This document shows, one piece after another, positions 1 through 10,713 of a stretch of DNA of 64,000 nt. Within the stretch, counting starts at the first letter, position 1. Every line of letters begins with the position of its first letter. The notes under the pieces are model-generated. The model had not been told where the DNA came from. It ran no database searches and saw only the letters and a program-made list of their open reading frames with translations. This stretch comes from Prorocentrum cordatum. Taxonomy: Eukaryota; Sar; Dinophyceae; Prorocentrales; Prorocentraceae. The position numbers and the translations under genes were made by a program. Location of the stretch: assembly GCA_963575745.1 (NCBI GenBank), contig CAUYUJ010008158.1, positions 242,223 through 306,222 of the forward strand, given 5' to 3'.

Positions 1-204
1 TCCCCGCTGGTTAGTTCGCTCGAGCGAGCGAGTCGGCCGGTCGGTTCGCTCGGTCACCCCCCCGTGTTCGCTTTCCCCCCTCGCCCGCTCGCCCGTCCCC
101 CCCCCCGCTCATGTTCGCTCGCCCCCTCGCTTGATCGCTCGGTCAAGGGCTTTGGGGTGCTTGCTCATGGCGATGGTGTTGCTGGTGGTGGGTGGGTTGC
201 CGGG
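1..204. other. C/T-rich non-coding DNA
   Basis: Short irregular repeats of the type GCTCGCTCGG and runs of C. No coding signal, RNA gene or element end is visible. Confidence 0.5.
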
Positions 205-213
205 CCGAGGGTT

Positions 214-322
214 GGGAGGTGATGGATGCTGATGATTATGATGCTCATGATGATGCTGCTGGTGCTGATGATGCTGCTGATGCTGCTAATGATGCTGCTA
301 ATGCTGGTGATGGCGGTGATGC

Positions 323-354
<32 letters not shown>

Positions 355-554
355 CTGATGATTTGACGATGATGATGCTGCTGATAATGATAATGACGAT
401 GCTGCTGATGATGCTGACGGCGATGCTGACGGCGATGCTGACGACGATGCTGACGACGATGACGAGGACTATTACGATGACAATGATGATTATGATGATG
501 GTGGTGATGATGGTGATGCTGATGATCATGATGCTGATCATGATGCTGCTGATT

Positions 555-606
<52 letters not shown>

Positions 607-636
607 CGATGACGATGACGATGACGATGGCGATGG

Positions 637-686
<50 letters not shown>

Positions 687-758
687 TGATGATATGATGA
701 TGATGATGATGATGATGATGATGGTGATGGTGATGATGGTGATGGATGATGATGATGA

Positions 759-791
<33 letters not shown>

Positions 792-814
792 CTGATGATG
801 ATGATGATGATGAT

Positions 815-855
<41 letters not shown>

Positions 856-892
856 TGACGATGACGATGATGATGATGACGATGACGATGAC

Positions 893-976
<84 letters not shown>

Positions 977-992
977 CATGATCATGATCATG
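214..992 (+). repeat. GAT/GAC trinucleotide microsatellite
   Basis: About 780 bp of GATGAT with GAC and GCT interruptions. Blocks alternate between pure GAT (for example 900-975) and the dimer GATGAC (605-685, 818-895). It ends in three ATCATG units. Frames through it give only Asp, Met, His or Ile homopolymers, so it is not read as protein. It resembles the intronic microsatellites elsewhere in the window. Confidence 0.95.
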
Positions 993-1385
993 TGACAAGT
1001 ACTATGCCGCGGATCCACGGGGTAGACGAGGGGGGTAGGGGAGCCGAGAGGGTTATTTTATGTTGCAATCCAGTTTTGTTTTGTCTGTTTTTTGGGGGGG
1101 GAGGGATCCATATGTGCTTCGATGTTTGGGGGGGGCGCCCCCCCTCTCGTGGGCGAGAAGCATACCCGTATCCACGGTTTCGCGGGCTGGGCGGACGCCC
1201 CCCCGCGCGGAAAATCACCGCGCGTCCGCATCTGAACCCAGCCACGTTCTCTCTATCTCTATCTCTCTCTCTCTGTCTCTCTCCTCCGAAAAGGACCCCC
1301 CCCGCTGCGTCACAGCGGGCTCGTGGCCCCAGAGAGGCCCCGACCCCTTCCCCAAGGCCACTATCTTCGCCGCGGCTCGCCTCGT
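993..1385. other. Non-coding DNA with a CT run
   Basis: Contains G/C homopolymer runs and a short (CT)n tract at about 1247-1283. No gene is recognised. Confidence 0.5.
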
Positions 1386-1518
1386 CCCACCTCCACCTCC
1401 TCCGCCTCCACCGCCTCTTTCTCCTCCTCCTCCTCCTCGTCCTCTTCCTCCTCCTCGTCCTCCTCCTCCTCCTCGTCCTCCACCTCCTCCTCCTCCTCCT
1501 CCTCCTTCTCCTCCTCCC
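1386..1518 (+). repeat. CTC/CTT-type pyrimidine microsatellite
   Basis: CTCCTC repeats with CGT and CTT interruptions, about 130 bp. It sits just upstream of a possible 3' splice site at 1587 and could act as a very long polypyrimidine tract. Confidence 0.9.
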
Positions 1519-1587
1519 CCGCATCCAGACCGCGAGGGCGCGGAGGCGACGCTCCCTTCGCCGCTCGTGGCCCTTCCCGCCTGCCAG

Positions 1588-1699
1588 CGCAAAACACCCG
1601 CGAGGACGCGCTGGACCCGCTGGGCCCCGCGCCCCGGGCGCTGCCGCAGGTCCGCGCCGCCCTGCTCGAGCTGCGCCACCTCGTCCTGGACGCTCCTCG
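1588..1699 (+). CDS. Possible internal exon, unknown protein
   Basis: A GC3-rich open stretch follows CTGCCAG (acceptor at 1585-1587). It reads as an amphipathic helix-like peptide, ending QVRAALLELRHLVLDAPR before a weak GT at 1700. It is bracketed by a pyrimidine microsatellite upstream and a GGA microsatellite downstream, the same arrangement as other candidate exons here. No family is recognised. The last 22 bases and the following bases are duplicated at about 1838-1862, so the exon end may belong to a repeat instead. Confidence 0.35.
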
Positions 1700-1862
1700 G
1701 TCGGGGGCGAGGAGGAGGAGGAGGAGGAGGAGGAGGAGGAGGGAGGGAGGGAGGGAGGGAGGGAGGCTCCTCGATCGGGGGCGGCGAAGATCAGAGCGTG
1801 AATTACCTACCCCGGTTTCGCTTCCAGGCAAAACCCCTGGACGCTCCTCGGTCGGGGGCGGC
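1686..1862 (+). repeat. Direct duplication around a GGA tract
   Basis: CTGGACGCTCCTCGGTCGGG occurs at about 1686 and again at about 1836, each followed by GGGCG and a GGA-type run. A diverged partial copy lies at about 1763. The block between holds GGA and GGGA repeats (1711-1768). Confidence 0.8.
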
Positions 1863-2689
1863 GAGGAGGGGGGTGATGACCAGGGGGAGTTGGACATCAT
1901 GGCGTGGGCCATGATATTTCCCTAGATTTCATGGCGCCTCTTCTTAGCTCGTTTAGCTGTCTCACCTCCGGCTTCATCCTTCTCGCCTCATCTCTCCTTG
2001 TCCCCCATCCATCCATGCGTCTCCGCCGCCGCTTAGGGCCCTTGAGCCAGGGCGCCCGGGAAAGGAGCGATCGACGATGGGATCCGAGCCGGTCCTCGAT
2101 CGACACCTTGGAGGGGAAACGCGCGGCGCCTCGCTCGGCTGCGGTACAGGGCTCGTTTCTATTTCTCTGGTTCGATTCGATCCGATGTCGATGGCTTCTG
2201 ATTCCGATTCGGTTCGACTCTTGACCCCGATGGCGATTCCGATTTCTCACTGGAGGCACACTACAGTCGGACTTGATTGGGGAGGACACGCGAGGGGACA
2301 CAAGACCCTCCCGAGGGCCACATTGCCACAGGAATGTCGGAGGCATGGGCCGCAAGACACAGGACACAAGGATAACCCTAAACACTAAGGATAACCCTAA
2401 ACCTCCCGTGATAATGAAGTTCGGCCTCCGCGCCCCCGCGCCCCCGACCAAACTCTTATTGGTCGACGAGGAAAAACTCTAACGACTTAAGGGGGGGGGG
2501 TACATTATTATCGTGGGCATGGGGTTGGACTTGGCAGGTCGACCCACTACTCCGGGCCGACTGCAGCCTGCCGGTTTTTCCGCCGATACGACTTTTCCCG
2601 GCTCGGATGCCGACGTCCGCCGGTCCGATGCATTTCGATCGCCGAGTCGATTTATCGATTCGATTCTGGGCGCTCCTGCGGTCGCTTCG
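1863..2689. other. Unassigned DNA, no gene seen
   Basis: Nothing recognisable as a gene. Two telomere-like CCCTAAA units occur at about 2386-2403 in the context GGATAACCCTAAAC, repeated twice. Many TCGATTC/GATTCCG words at 2165-2250 give weak self-similarity. Confidence 0.4.
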
Positions 2690-2882
2690 CGCCGTGTCGA
2701 CCGGCAGCGACCCCGCCGCGGGCGTTCAAGGTTGAACGCCGCCAGTGGCCCAGAGTCGGCCTACATGGAACGACCGGGCGATCGAAGCGCCGCCGATCGT
2801 TCCAGGCTGAACCATCCGCGCGGTGTCCGAGACCAGCGCTGGCGTCGTCACGACACGAACCTGCCGTACGCGTGCGAGCGAT
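2690..2882 (+). repeat. Dispersed repeat, copy A
   Basis: Matches 30962-31136 through a series of shared blocks: GTGTCGACCGGC, GCGACCCCGCCG, GGCGTTCAA.GTTGAACGCC, CCGATCGTTC, CGCGGTGTC, ACACGA and CCTGCCGTA. It contains the palindrome-like GTTCAAGGTTGAAC. No coding potential is supported. Confidence 0.75.
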
Positions 2883-2977
2883 GCTTTGCAAGAGTGACCT
2901 CTGGTGCGGCCCAGAAAGGGTCCCCGTAGGCTTTGGCTCGCGCGCTTGGCTTTGGTGCCCCCGCGGCCCCCCGACGC

Positions 2978-3123
2978 CAGGGCTGGACCTAAACGGTGTT
3001 TTCTGTGATTTCGTGGGCCGTTTTCGTTTCGACTTCGTTTTGCGGTAAAGGCGGATTCGAGACAAAAGCGAGGGAAGACGAAAACAATACGAAAACGAAA
3101 AACACCGTTTAGGTTCAGCCCTG
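2978..3123 (+). mobile_element. hAT-type MITE (non-autonomous DNA transposon)
   Basis: The ends are inverted repeats. The left end reads CAGGGCTGGACCTAAACGG and continues TGTTTT. The right end, reversed, reads CAGGGCTGAACCTAAACGG and continues TGTTTT. The element is 146 bp and is flanked by an identical 8-bp duplication CCCGACGC at 2970-2977 and 3124-3131. An 8-bp target duplication with CAGGG termini is the hAT superfamily signature. It has no coding capacity. A decayed relative lies at about 36041-36120. Confidence 0.9.
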
Positions 3124-3132
3124 CCCGACGCC

Positions 3133-4251
3133 GCGCTCCAGAGGTCCTGTTTGCCCGCGGGGCCACTCTTGCGTGCAGCCGACTCGCGGGCGTCTGCCCG
3201 CCCTCACGGATATTCGACGAGCGCGTTCCATTACTCTCAAAGTAACTACTCGCTAATGGCCTGGATCCTCCGCGGGGGATCTACCATACATTACATCAGA
3301 GCAGACACATGTTTTTCGGACGTTTGCATTTAGGCACTTTGCGAGTAGTGTATCGCGTTCGGTGAGATATGTGGGATCCCCCCCTCCCCCAGGATCCTGG
3401 CGTCGCAAGCTTGTCGCAGCGGGCAAGGTTCCCTGGTCCCCTCACGGATCGATCCGGCCGGACAGATTGTTTGGAAAGATGAAATATTGGGGCTCTGTTC
3501 GTGATTTCTCATGATGCTTCGTTGCGTTTTTCGCTTCGTCGGATCTCATGGTTCCCCCCCCAGTAAAAAGGCGGCCGCGGACGGGGTTCGAGGACAGGGG
3601 CCGAGTCGGACGCGCCCGGACGCCCCCGCATCGTGCATCCCAGAATTGGACGCCAATTTGCGCAGCCGGTCGAATGTCCCTCAAAGTGAGGAAGTTGACC
3701 CGCCTCGCACCGATGCATTTCGCCAGTGGAGATCAGAGGGAGCACCCTTTCACAAGGGAACTAACTTCAGAACATTTAGGGTTCGACGTTTTTCGTCGTT
3801 TTCGGCCTCTGGAGGCCGTGTTCGGTGGTCGGGATCGTCGACCACCCATTCGGGGCAGCAAACGGCCAGGATGGACCCTGGGGCCCTCAGGGATTCAGTT
3901 TCAGCGGATCTGGGTCGGAAAGGGTGTTGAGCCGACGGTGATATCCTTCCTTTGTTTTCTCCCTTGGGGGTATCCTGGGGGCTGTCCTCCCCGCGATATC
4001 CTGGTGTCCTGGGGGTGTCCTGGTATCCTGGTATCCTGGGGGTATCCTGGTATCCTGGCGATAATCTGGGTTATCTGGCCCACCCCTTCCCCCCCCCCTC
4101 CCCATATTAACTAACTGCTCTTTTCGGGTGCGCAGGTCCGACGGGGGGACGCAGTACTGGTGCGCGCGGGCATAGGTGGGGCTGCCCACCGCGAAAAGGA
4201 TAGGTTTTCGGCCGGCATCTCCCCCCTTAGCCAAGGCCATCGCCGAAACAC
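3133..4251. other. Unassigned DNA with a small minisatellite
   Basis: No gene is recognised. At 3967-4070 the word GGTATCCTGGGG/TATCCTGG recurs about nine times with irregular 9-12 bp spacing. Confidence 0.45.
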
Positions 4252-4367
4252 TGTTGGGGAAATTTGTTTTTGTCATATCGAGAAATGCTTGCATGAAATT
4301 GCATGTCGGGGTTGAGCCCGACAACCTGCAGCCCTTTGTTTGGCTTTAAAAAAAGAGCCCTTCTTCC

Positions 4368-4403
4368 CTTCCCCGCTGCCACGGGGGAGGGGGGGCTCGA
4401 GCA
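4368..4403 (+). repeat. 5' LTR 3'-end segment (hairpin and CA end)
   Basis: CTTCCCCGCTGCCACGGGGG followed by a G run and CTCGAGCA. It matches 10714-10750 almost base for base. The stem CCCCG/CGGGG encloses CTGCCA. It ends in CA, as LTRs do. Confidence 0.7.
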
Positions 4404-4418
4404 TGGTAGCTAGCGGAA
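4404..4418 (+). promoter_or_regulatory. Candidate primer-binding site of the copia element
   Basis: TGGTAGCTAGCGGAA starts directly after the presumed LTR end. TGGTAGC complements the 3' end of initiator tRNA-Met, the usual Ty1/copia primer. Only about seven bases match clearly. Confidence 0.55.
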
Positions 4419-4844
4419 ATCGCTTGTCGCGGGCCGCTGCGCATGCTACGAGCTCGCCGCGGAGCGCTTCGCATCATCGGCCAGGCAGCATTCGGCCTTT
4501 TGGCTTGGCCAGGACGGCGCCCAAGGTGCACGGGAGAGCCGCCGTGCGGTTAATACCGCGGTGGCGTGGGCGGCCGCCTCCAGAGGCGGACGGCGCCGGT
4601 GAGTCGGCGGAGCACTCCGCGTCGGCAATTGAGCAGCATGGGTGCCGGGAGGAATCGGTCAGCCCCGCGCATCCGAAGAAGCGCAACAGGCGTGGGAAGT
4701 GAGGCGTGGGCGCTCGACGGCACCGGGTGGGCCGAGGCAGCGCGTGGCGGAAGCTCGCAGAGTGCGGGAACGCGGCGGACCTCGCCCCCGAGAGGAAGCA
4801 GCTGCGGCGTGACCTGAAGAGGAAAGCAGCAGCAGAAGGCGAAA

Positions 4845-5378
4845 ATGGAGGACCATATTCGCCAGTTGGTGGAACAAGCGAGGCAGCCGACGGTGACGAG
4901 TCAGCAGTTTCAGGCCGACCTGCAGAAGTGATCGAGCGCGAGCAGCAACAAGAAGCCACGTGGATATCTCGGACGCAAAATTCTGCACATGGTGGAGCCG
5001 TTCGACGGCCAAAGGAGTTGGCAGACGTGTAGCTTCCAGCATCGAGCGTGCCTGATAATGCAGGACAGAAGATACAGGTCGCTGACCGACCAGATCGAGG
5101 ACGACATAGAAAACGTGGACAACCTGAGCGAACTTAGCGCGCAGCTGCACTTCGCCCTGGTGCTGGCCTCGTCGGCGGTTCCAGTGGCAGAGCTGATCGT
5201 GGGGAACATGCCGCAAGGCGAAGGGCCCCCGTCGTGGAGAAGCGCAGCCCCGCGGAGGCTGGAAACGCGCTCGCGACGTGGGCGCGCTCGGCAGACGCGA
5301 AGATCGAGTTCCGCGATGACGCGAGGGTGCGCGTCCAGAAGCTCAGCGATCATCTCGCGCGGCGCCAGAAGATGCTAG
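4845..5378 (+). pseudogene. Copia gag remnant
   Basis: The ATG at 4845 (context GAAAATGG) opens a frame that is interrupted by one TGA at 4929 and otherwise runs to about 5378. After the stop it reads MVEPFDGQRSW, then a second aromatic block FQHRACLIMQD and a helical stretch LSELSAQLHFALVLASS, ending GNMPQGEG. The pattern FDG...W...F, followed by Leu-rich helices, is that of gag in dinoflagellate copia-like elements. The frame is lost near 5225, where the sequence becomes Arg-rich in all frames. Gag would form the virus-like particle. This copy cannot make it intact. Confidence 0.75.
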
Positions 5379-5535
5379 GCCGGGGCGTCTCGGAGCGATG
5401 GGCGAACCCATGGGGCTCGGAGCGTCGAAGGGGAAGTCGGGGAAGGGCCGCGGAGGTAATGGCGCGGACGCTGGCAATGAAGGAACGGTCTACAGCCGAC
5501 AGGCGCGCGAGCACCCTGGGACGGAGCTCGAGCGC

Positions 5536-5580
5536 CACTATTGTTACAAGAAATGTCACCGACAGAACGACTGCAGGAAG
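5536..5580 (+). pseudogene. Degenerate CCHC zinc knuckle (gag end)
   Basis: Reads HYCYKKCHRQNDCRK. A normal knuckle is CX2CX4HX4C. Here the HRQNDC half (HX4C) is exact, while the first half has CX3C with residues missing, consistent with a small deletion. It lies in another frame than gag at 4845, so a frameshift separates them. Confidence 0.65.
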
Positions 5581-6807
5581 CGGATGCATACGAAAGCAAG
5601 GAAGCAAACGAACAGTCTAATTTCAAGAACAAGATCAATAAGGATACAGAGAAGACAAAGGAGAGGGTGGCCGCCGCCATCGTGAAGGAGCAGGAAAGGC
5701 AGGACCAGGAACAGCCGGGCTTTTCGACGGTGCCGACGCAGCTGGCACTGGAAAGTGGAGGAGGAGCCCCAGGCAGCGCAGCAAACGCAGCGACCTGGCT
5801 AGTGCGGGGATGTCTCCAAGCGAATATGATTCTAGCGGCGGGTGTGCAACATATGCGAAGACGAGAGATGCTCCGGGCATGGGGGCCAGGTGAGTGCGAC
5901 AAGTGCGAGCGCAGTACCTGCGATGAAGTCTTTAGTGGAGACCGTTGGCCTTTCGATGTCCTGCAGCTGGGCAGCGCAGCAGCTGCGGGGCGCGCGCGGG
6001 CTACTGTCTCTACTTCCACAGGGGGATGCAGTGGCGGCGTGTGTCGCTGCTGCTGTCGTGCGGCTGCGGTTTGCCCCGCGCCAGCTCGGGCGTGCGCACT
6101 TCGAGAGCTCTGCGAAGGTGGCGACCGTACGCGGCCAGCCCCGCTTCGGAATGCAGCGACGCTGGATTCCAGGGGCGCAGATCGGCGCCGCGCCCCGAGA
6201 GCAGGCGAGGGACGCGCAACTGCGCGCCGAAGAACAGCAGAGCGGTGGGCCTGACGGGCATCGGAGGAGAAGGTGTCCCGAGATTCGGCCATGTGCAGCT
6301 CGACTTGTTTCGAGGAGGAGAGGGAATTCGAGTTGGAGCTGAGGTGGCTGACGCTGAGTGGCCAGCGGCGGTGACCGACGCCGTGGCGGTCAGGAGCAAG
6401 ACTGCGCTGCGCGGCCGAGCTGGGGGCAGGGCCATCGACCGCGTCGTCGAGCCGCCAGGCGGAATTGAGCGCGTGACTTTGAGAAAGTATCGGCGCCGCT
6501 ATCGCGTGGAGTTCGACGAGATCGACGACGGCGGAGGTTGCGACGGGGCCTGGATGGGCGCAGTTGGAAGTCCCCCTCTCGGCGCGCCCCTGCTGAACAA
6601 GAAGCTGGATGCCTGGTTGCCCCGAGCATCGGGCCCAGGGCCCGACGAGGCGTCTACAGAACCTGCGCGCGCCGAGAACGCTCGAGTCGCCGCGCCAGCC
6701 GAGTGCGACAGAGAGGGTCGCCCATGCAGGACACCGTCTACCTTTTGGCCCGCGGTGCCCCGCGCGCCACCAGGTCGAGCCAAGCCGGCGGCGCCCAGGA
6801 GGCCTCC

Positions 6808-7389
6808 GGCGAGAATCAGATCCCCAAAGTACATTTCGACATCTTGTGCTGGCGCGAACGAGCTCGCGTGGTTCTGAAGGTGTGGGGCTATCTTCAGCGT
6901 CGGGGAAATGCTCGAGATGGCGAAAGCGAATCTGGATATTGCGACGTCGGTGACCGAAGCGATCGACTGCAAGGTTCTGGCCCAGGGGTCGCTCCATGCC
7001 TGCGCGGAGCTCGACGACTACAGGATCGGTTTTCTTTTTGGGGCATCGGAGGCTTGGGGCCATGCTACCGCGATGCTGCAGGAGGACCAGGGGCCTGCCG
7101 CGGTAGTTCTGGCGATTGCAGTGGGGGGGCTGTCGATCCCGCCCCAGTTTAGCGCGGGGGTCGCCGCCCTCCTCGAGGCAGAGTGCCAGGTGCATCGAGG
7201 GCGCGAACAAGCTAGCAGCCTGGCTATTGAGAGTCAACGTGCCGAAGCTGGAGCAGAAGCTCGGAGTGGAGATCAAGATGCACGGCCCGATTGTCCCGTA
7301 GCTGGCGGGCGCCGCGGGCCGGATGATCGCGAATTTCCAACCTCGCTGCCGCGCGGGATCGTCGCGCAAGAAGTTTCGCGGCAAGGGGT
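6808..7389 (+). pseudogene. Copia integrase remnant
   Basis: At 6811-6849 the peptide GENQIPKVHFDILC resembles the start of the integrase catalytic core, where PxxHFD carries the first catalytic Asp. At 7208-7389 another frame reads KLEQKLGVEIKMHGPIVP, a stop, then LAGAAGRMIANFQPR and KKFRGKG. This matches the end of the copia integrase core (LE..LGV.I...HPV.PWL...A), just before the linker. The rest of the core is scrambled among frames. Confidence 0.65.
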
Positions 7390-7480
7390 AAATGGAAGAG
7401 ATCGCGGAGCTCGGAGAGCAAGTTTAGCATTGGATCGATCGCAGCTCGAGCTGCAGCGGTCTGAAGCAAGTGGGGGGGCC

Positions 7481-7800
7481 GGGCTTGCCGGTGGCCTCTG
7501 GGTCGGTAAGAGCGACGTCTACGGCGCGCTTTTGGCGATCGACGTCCCGCGCGGATTGCAGGAATGCCCGGCGGTAAGAAGATGTCCTAGGAGCTCAGAG
7601 GGGGCGCCGAGTTGCTCAAGAACATCACAGTGGCTCCATGGAAGCCGACGCCTGCAGGGGCGCCAGTCAGCGCTGGGCGCGGCATGTACATCGGAGGAGA
7701 CATCGGCGCGCACGCCCCGACCGACGACTGCAGGAAGTGCATTGTTGGTTGCGGATCGCATTCGGCAGCGCGCCGCCAGCGGTTTGAGACCGCCCGAGCG
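7481..7800 (+). pseudogene. Copia integrase-RT linker remnant
   Basis: 7481-7590 reads GLWVGKSDVYGALLAID and then ECPAVRRCPR, the LW.GKS..DE.....G....RTVRR block that follows integrase in copia Pol. 7612-7800, in a different frame, reads TVAPWKPTPAGAPVSAGRGM, then YIGGDI and DDCRKCIVGCGSHSAA, equivalent to the RRMYI...I...G.T.GC..C.....H...CR.RF segment. The order and spacing support a once-continuous polyprotein. Confidence 0.75.
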
Positions 7801-8560
7801 GGCCCGCCTCGAGAGAAGCCTGAGAAACCCCGCGGTTGCGGGGGCCGAGGCGGCGGCGCCGGCTGCGGGTTATGCCGCGCCGGGCGCGGCGAGCAGCGGC
7901 GGTGGGCAGGTCGCGGGTAGCCGGGTACTTCCTCTGGCTAAGTGCGCAGCCATGCCGGGCGCGCGCCCGGGGGGGCAGCGGGGTCCGCCTGGGCAGTTCT
8001 TGAAGGTTTTCCGATGGGGGTCGGGGATGGCCGACCGAGTTCGAGGGGCGGCCCCAGATGAGCCGCGATCTTCCGGGGGCATCAATTCGCCGAGAGCTGC
8101 TGCTTCTGGAGCGCACTCGGCGTGCGAGTTGGCAGCCTGCGTAGAAGGTTGCGACGTGAGCTTCGATCCCGTTTGGGGGCCGCATCCGCGACGGTCAGCA
8201 AGGTGCTGAGAGACATGTGAGAAGCATGCTTCAAGGTGTCAGCTGAGAGAGCGCGCGAGAACGACTGTGCCTGCAGGCGTCGTTCGATGGGCCGCACCGG
8301 CTCGACTCCGAGTCACCTGGGCCGCATAGGTGCCGAGCAGATTGAGCAGATGGCGGGGGGCGAGCACCGCAAGAGGGGCCAGTGGGTACCACGCACCATC
8401 CAGCATGATAATTACAGCGGTGAACCACTTGATGAGGCCTAAATCAGCTTGCCGAGACGACGAATTTCAGGGGATGAAGGAGCATGGGGCGCACGTTGAC
8501 GCGGGCGCTGCTACGGCCGCCGACGGCAAGCACATTGGAGGCATTCCCATCGCACACATG

Positions 8561-9130
8561 CAGGAGGGGAGGGTTCGATGGACGTTCGTGGCCACGGAAG
8601 TCAACGATCGTAACGAGTACGAGGTCAGGGAGGACACCCGCTAAGATGCGTCGCCTCTGATGATCGTCAGGGCCGCGCTCAGTCGAGCAGCGTCGAGTCC
8701 TGCGTCGGCAGGGGGGCGCAAGGGGAACATCCACGTCTGGGACGTTCGGAAGGCTATTTCCAACGCCAATTTGGAGGGGAATATCTAGATTCATCCAAGT
8801 CGGGGCTTTGCCGACAAGCAAGGGGCTCGTTACTTATGAAGGCCGTCGACGGTGCCAGGATAGCTTCCAAGATGCGCGTGGCGCGGGGTTTTGGGGGGGG
8901 GGCTCTGTGGGGCTACTCTTGGCGACGGGCGCCGCGGATGCATGGCGGGAGCTCTGGGCGCGTTCCGCTTGCCAGCGAGCGCGGCCATTTCAGCAGTCGA
9001 CGAGGGTGCCGCGGCGATTAGCGCGGAAGCTCATGGCGAGCAGCTGGCTTGTTGGGCGGGCTCCTGAATCTGAAGTCCGAAGTCACGACCAGTGCAAGGA
9101 TAGGGCCAGGAGCCTGGACAGACGCGGCGC
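8561..9130 (+). pseudogene. Copia reverse transcriptase, N-terminal part
   Basis: One frame reads RVRWTFVATEVNDRNEYEV, a stop at 8642-8644, DASPLMIVRAALSRAAS, then GNIHVWDVRKAISNANLEGN, a stop at 8786, IHPSRGFADKQGARYL. This is the copia RT start (RLVA.......D..A.TPP....R...S.AA) and motif A (DVRKAF..A.L), with the catalytic Asp kept in VWDVRKA. From about 8836 the reading moves to another frame (KAVDGARIASKM). The YxDD motif region is not readable. Confidence 0.85.
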
Positions 9131-9352
9131 CTCAAGAGGATAGCCGGCGTCGCTGGCGCGTTGCCGGCGACAGGAACCTGATCTCTTCTGGGCGGCGGAT
9201 CCGAAGCGCTTGGCTGCCTAGGCCAGGGGGCCCATATGGGGGGCAGCAGACCAGCGCCCACGCCAGGTGCGATAGCTACAGGACAAGGCGAGCGCGACAG
9301 TTTGGATTTATTCTCGAAGGAGCGCGCCAGGGACGTGGCAGCAGCAGCTGGC

Positions 9353-9493
9353 GCAGCCAGGCATCTGTCTTTCGACGCGATGTGCGCGAGCAAGACGGCG
9401 ATGCAGCGCGCGTCGAACCCGATCGTTGTCACGCTCTCAAGAGTGCTACGCCTGGGGCGGTGCTGCGAAGGGGAGCCCTTGCTGGCGCGGTAA
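9353..9493 (+). pseudogene. Copia reverse transcriptase C-terminal part
   Basis: Reads SFDAMCASKTAMQRASNPIV then TLSRVLRLGRCCEGEPLLAR. This corresponds to the conserved D..FA.K...R....P...........RYL.G.P region joining RT to RNase H in Ty1/copia Pol. After a stop the same frame gives PLRDAPSGLRVDGDGDWA, which is the first RNase H strand carrying the DGD.DWAG motif. Confidence 0.85.
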
Positions 9494-9496
9494 TTC

Positions 9497-9990
9497 CCGC
9501 TCCGGGATGCCCCCAGTGGACTGCGCGTCGATGGAGACGGCGATTGGGCGCCTACCCCGGATCAGCAGCGGAGGTCAACAAGTGGTGGGGAGGATGCGAA
9601 GATCATACCTGGGACTGGAATACAGTTGCCCAGAGGACAAGTGCACTGATTTTGGGAGAGTCCGAGATGCTCGCGAGCTGCAGTGCTGCAGCCAGAGGAC
9701 TACAGTACGAGAGTTGCCTCGAGACCCAGAGGCCCTGTGAGTTTGAGATCTTTTGTGGCAGCGTTGTATGGCGCGACGTCCGCCAGCGAGTGGGCGCGGG
9801 CCAAGGCGAGACGTCTCGAGTGGAGATTTCCCTGGCTTCGAGAGCGGCTGCGACTGCGAGCCTTCCACTGAAGGGGCGCGCTGGCGAGATGGCGGCGAGC
9901 GTTTTCGCCGAGCGTAGCGCGTGGCCAAAAAGGAAACATCATTTGGCGATTCTCCACCTGCGCTTCCAGGGCTTGGGCGCGCCGCGACGC
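9497..9990 (+). pseudogene. Copia RNase H remnant
   Basis: The DGDGDWA strand is followed at about 9572-9700 by VNKWWG, then TWDWNTVAQRTSALILGESE and MLASCSAAARGL (the active-site Glu in GESE). At 9737-9871 a different frame gives RRLEWRFPWLRERLRLRAFH, equivalent to RHLE.R.LWLQE..........V. The catalytic D..E..D triad is only partly readable and at least two frameshifts break the domain. Confidence 0.85.
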
Positions 9991-10713
9991 CGGCTGCGGC
10001 GGCTTCTAGCGCGACGGTCTACGGGGACAAAGGAATTCGGTAGCTGTTTATCCCGCGCCGACTTAGAGCTATGACGGGAAGTTCTCGCAAGCAGCGGTGG
10101 ATCTGCAAGCAGCGCTCAAAGCTCAAGGCCAGGTGCAGACTAGTGACAGGGGCCAGGGACGACTTGGCGCCCTGGCTGATCGACGAGGGCGATATCCGAG
10201 CGAAAGGCAGGCCACGGACACCGAGAGGCTGCGCGTGAAAGCCACGCCGCGCAGGCCAGCGCCATCACTTAGCAGCGCGGAACAGGGTTGAAGCGGCTGA
10301 GCAAGAAGCGCCGAGACCGACCATGACGGGCCCTATTTTATCCACAGCGGGGACATGACTGGTGGTCGCAGGAAGCAGCGCGACAGGTAAGACGGCCTGA
10401 CACTTTCGGTGGCGGGTAGCCCCGCACCTGGACTTATTCTCCGAAGGGGGATTTTGGGCTTGGTTGCGGATGGACTCGCACCAAGACTGACTCGAGAGCG
10501 TTCAGCAGTAGCAGGGAGGTGCAGCGGCAAAGACGGCGACGCTTGCGCAGAGGCCGCGCAAGGCCTGCAAGCCCTGGGGGGGCGGACCCGCCCCCCGCGC
10601 CCACGTGGAGATGCCGGGGAAGTTTGTGCTTCGCATGGAGAGATGATGGTATTCAACTGTAGTCAGAACTGTTCGGGGTTGGCTCAAAGAAAATGGTCTA
10701 ATGGTCTCTTTTA

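Noticed and set aside
165-1018. Long open frames giving His, Asp, Met or Ile homopolymers
   Set aside because: They are translations of the GAT microsatellite in every frame on both strands. The same applies to 14.9-15.5, 23.6-25.5, 26.3-26.7 and 36.7-37.8 kb.
5375-7384. 669-codon open frame on the minus strand
   Set aside because: It lies antisense to the copia element, is Arg/Ser/Pro-rich without a motif, and arises from high GC and the codon pattern of the opposite strand.
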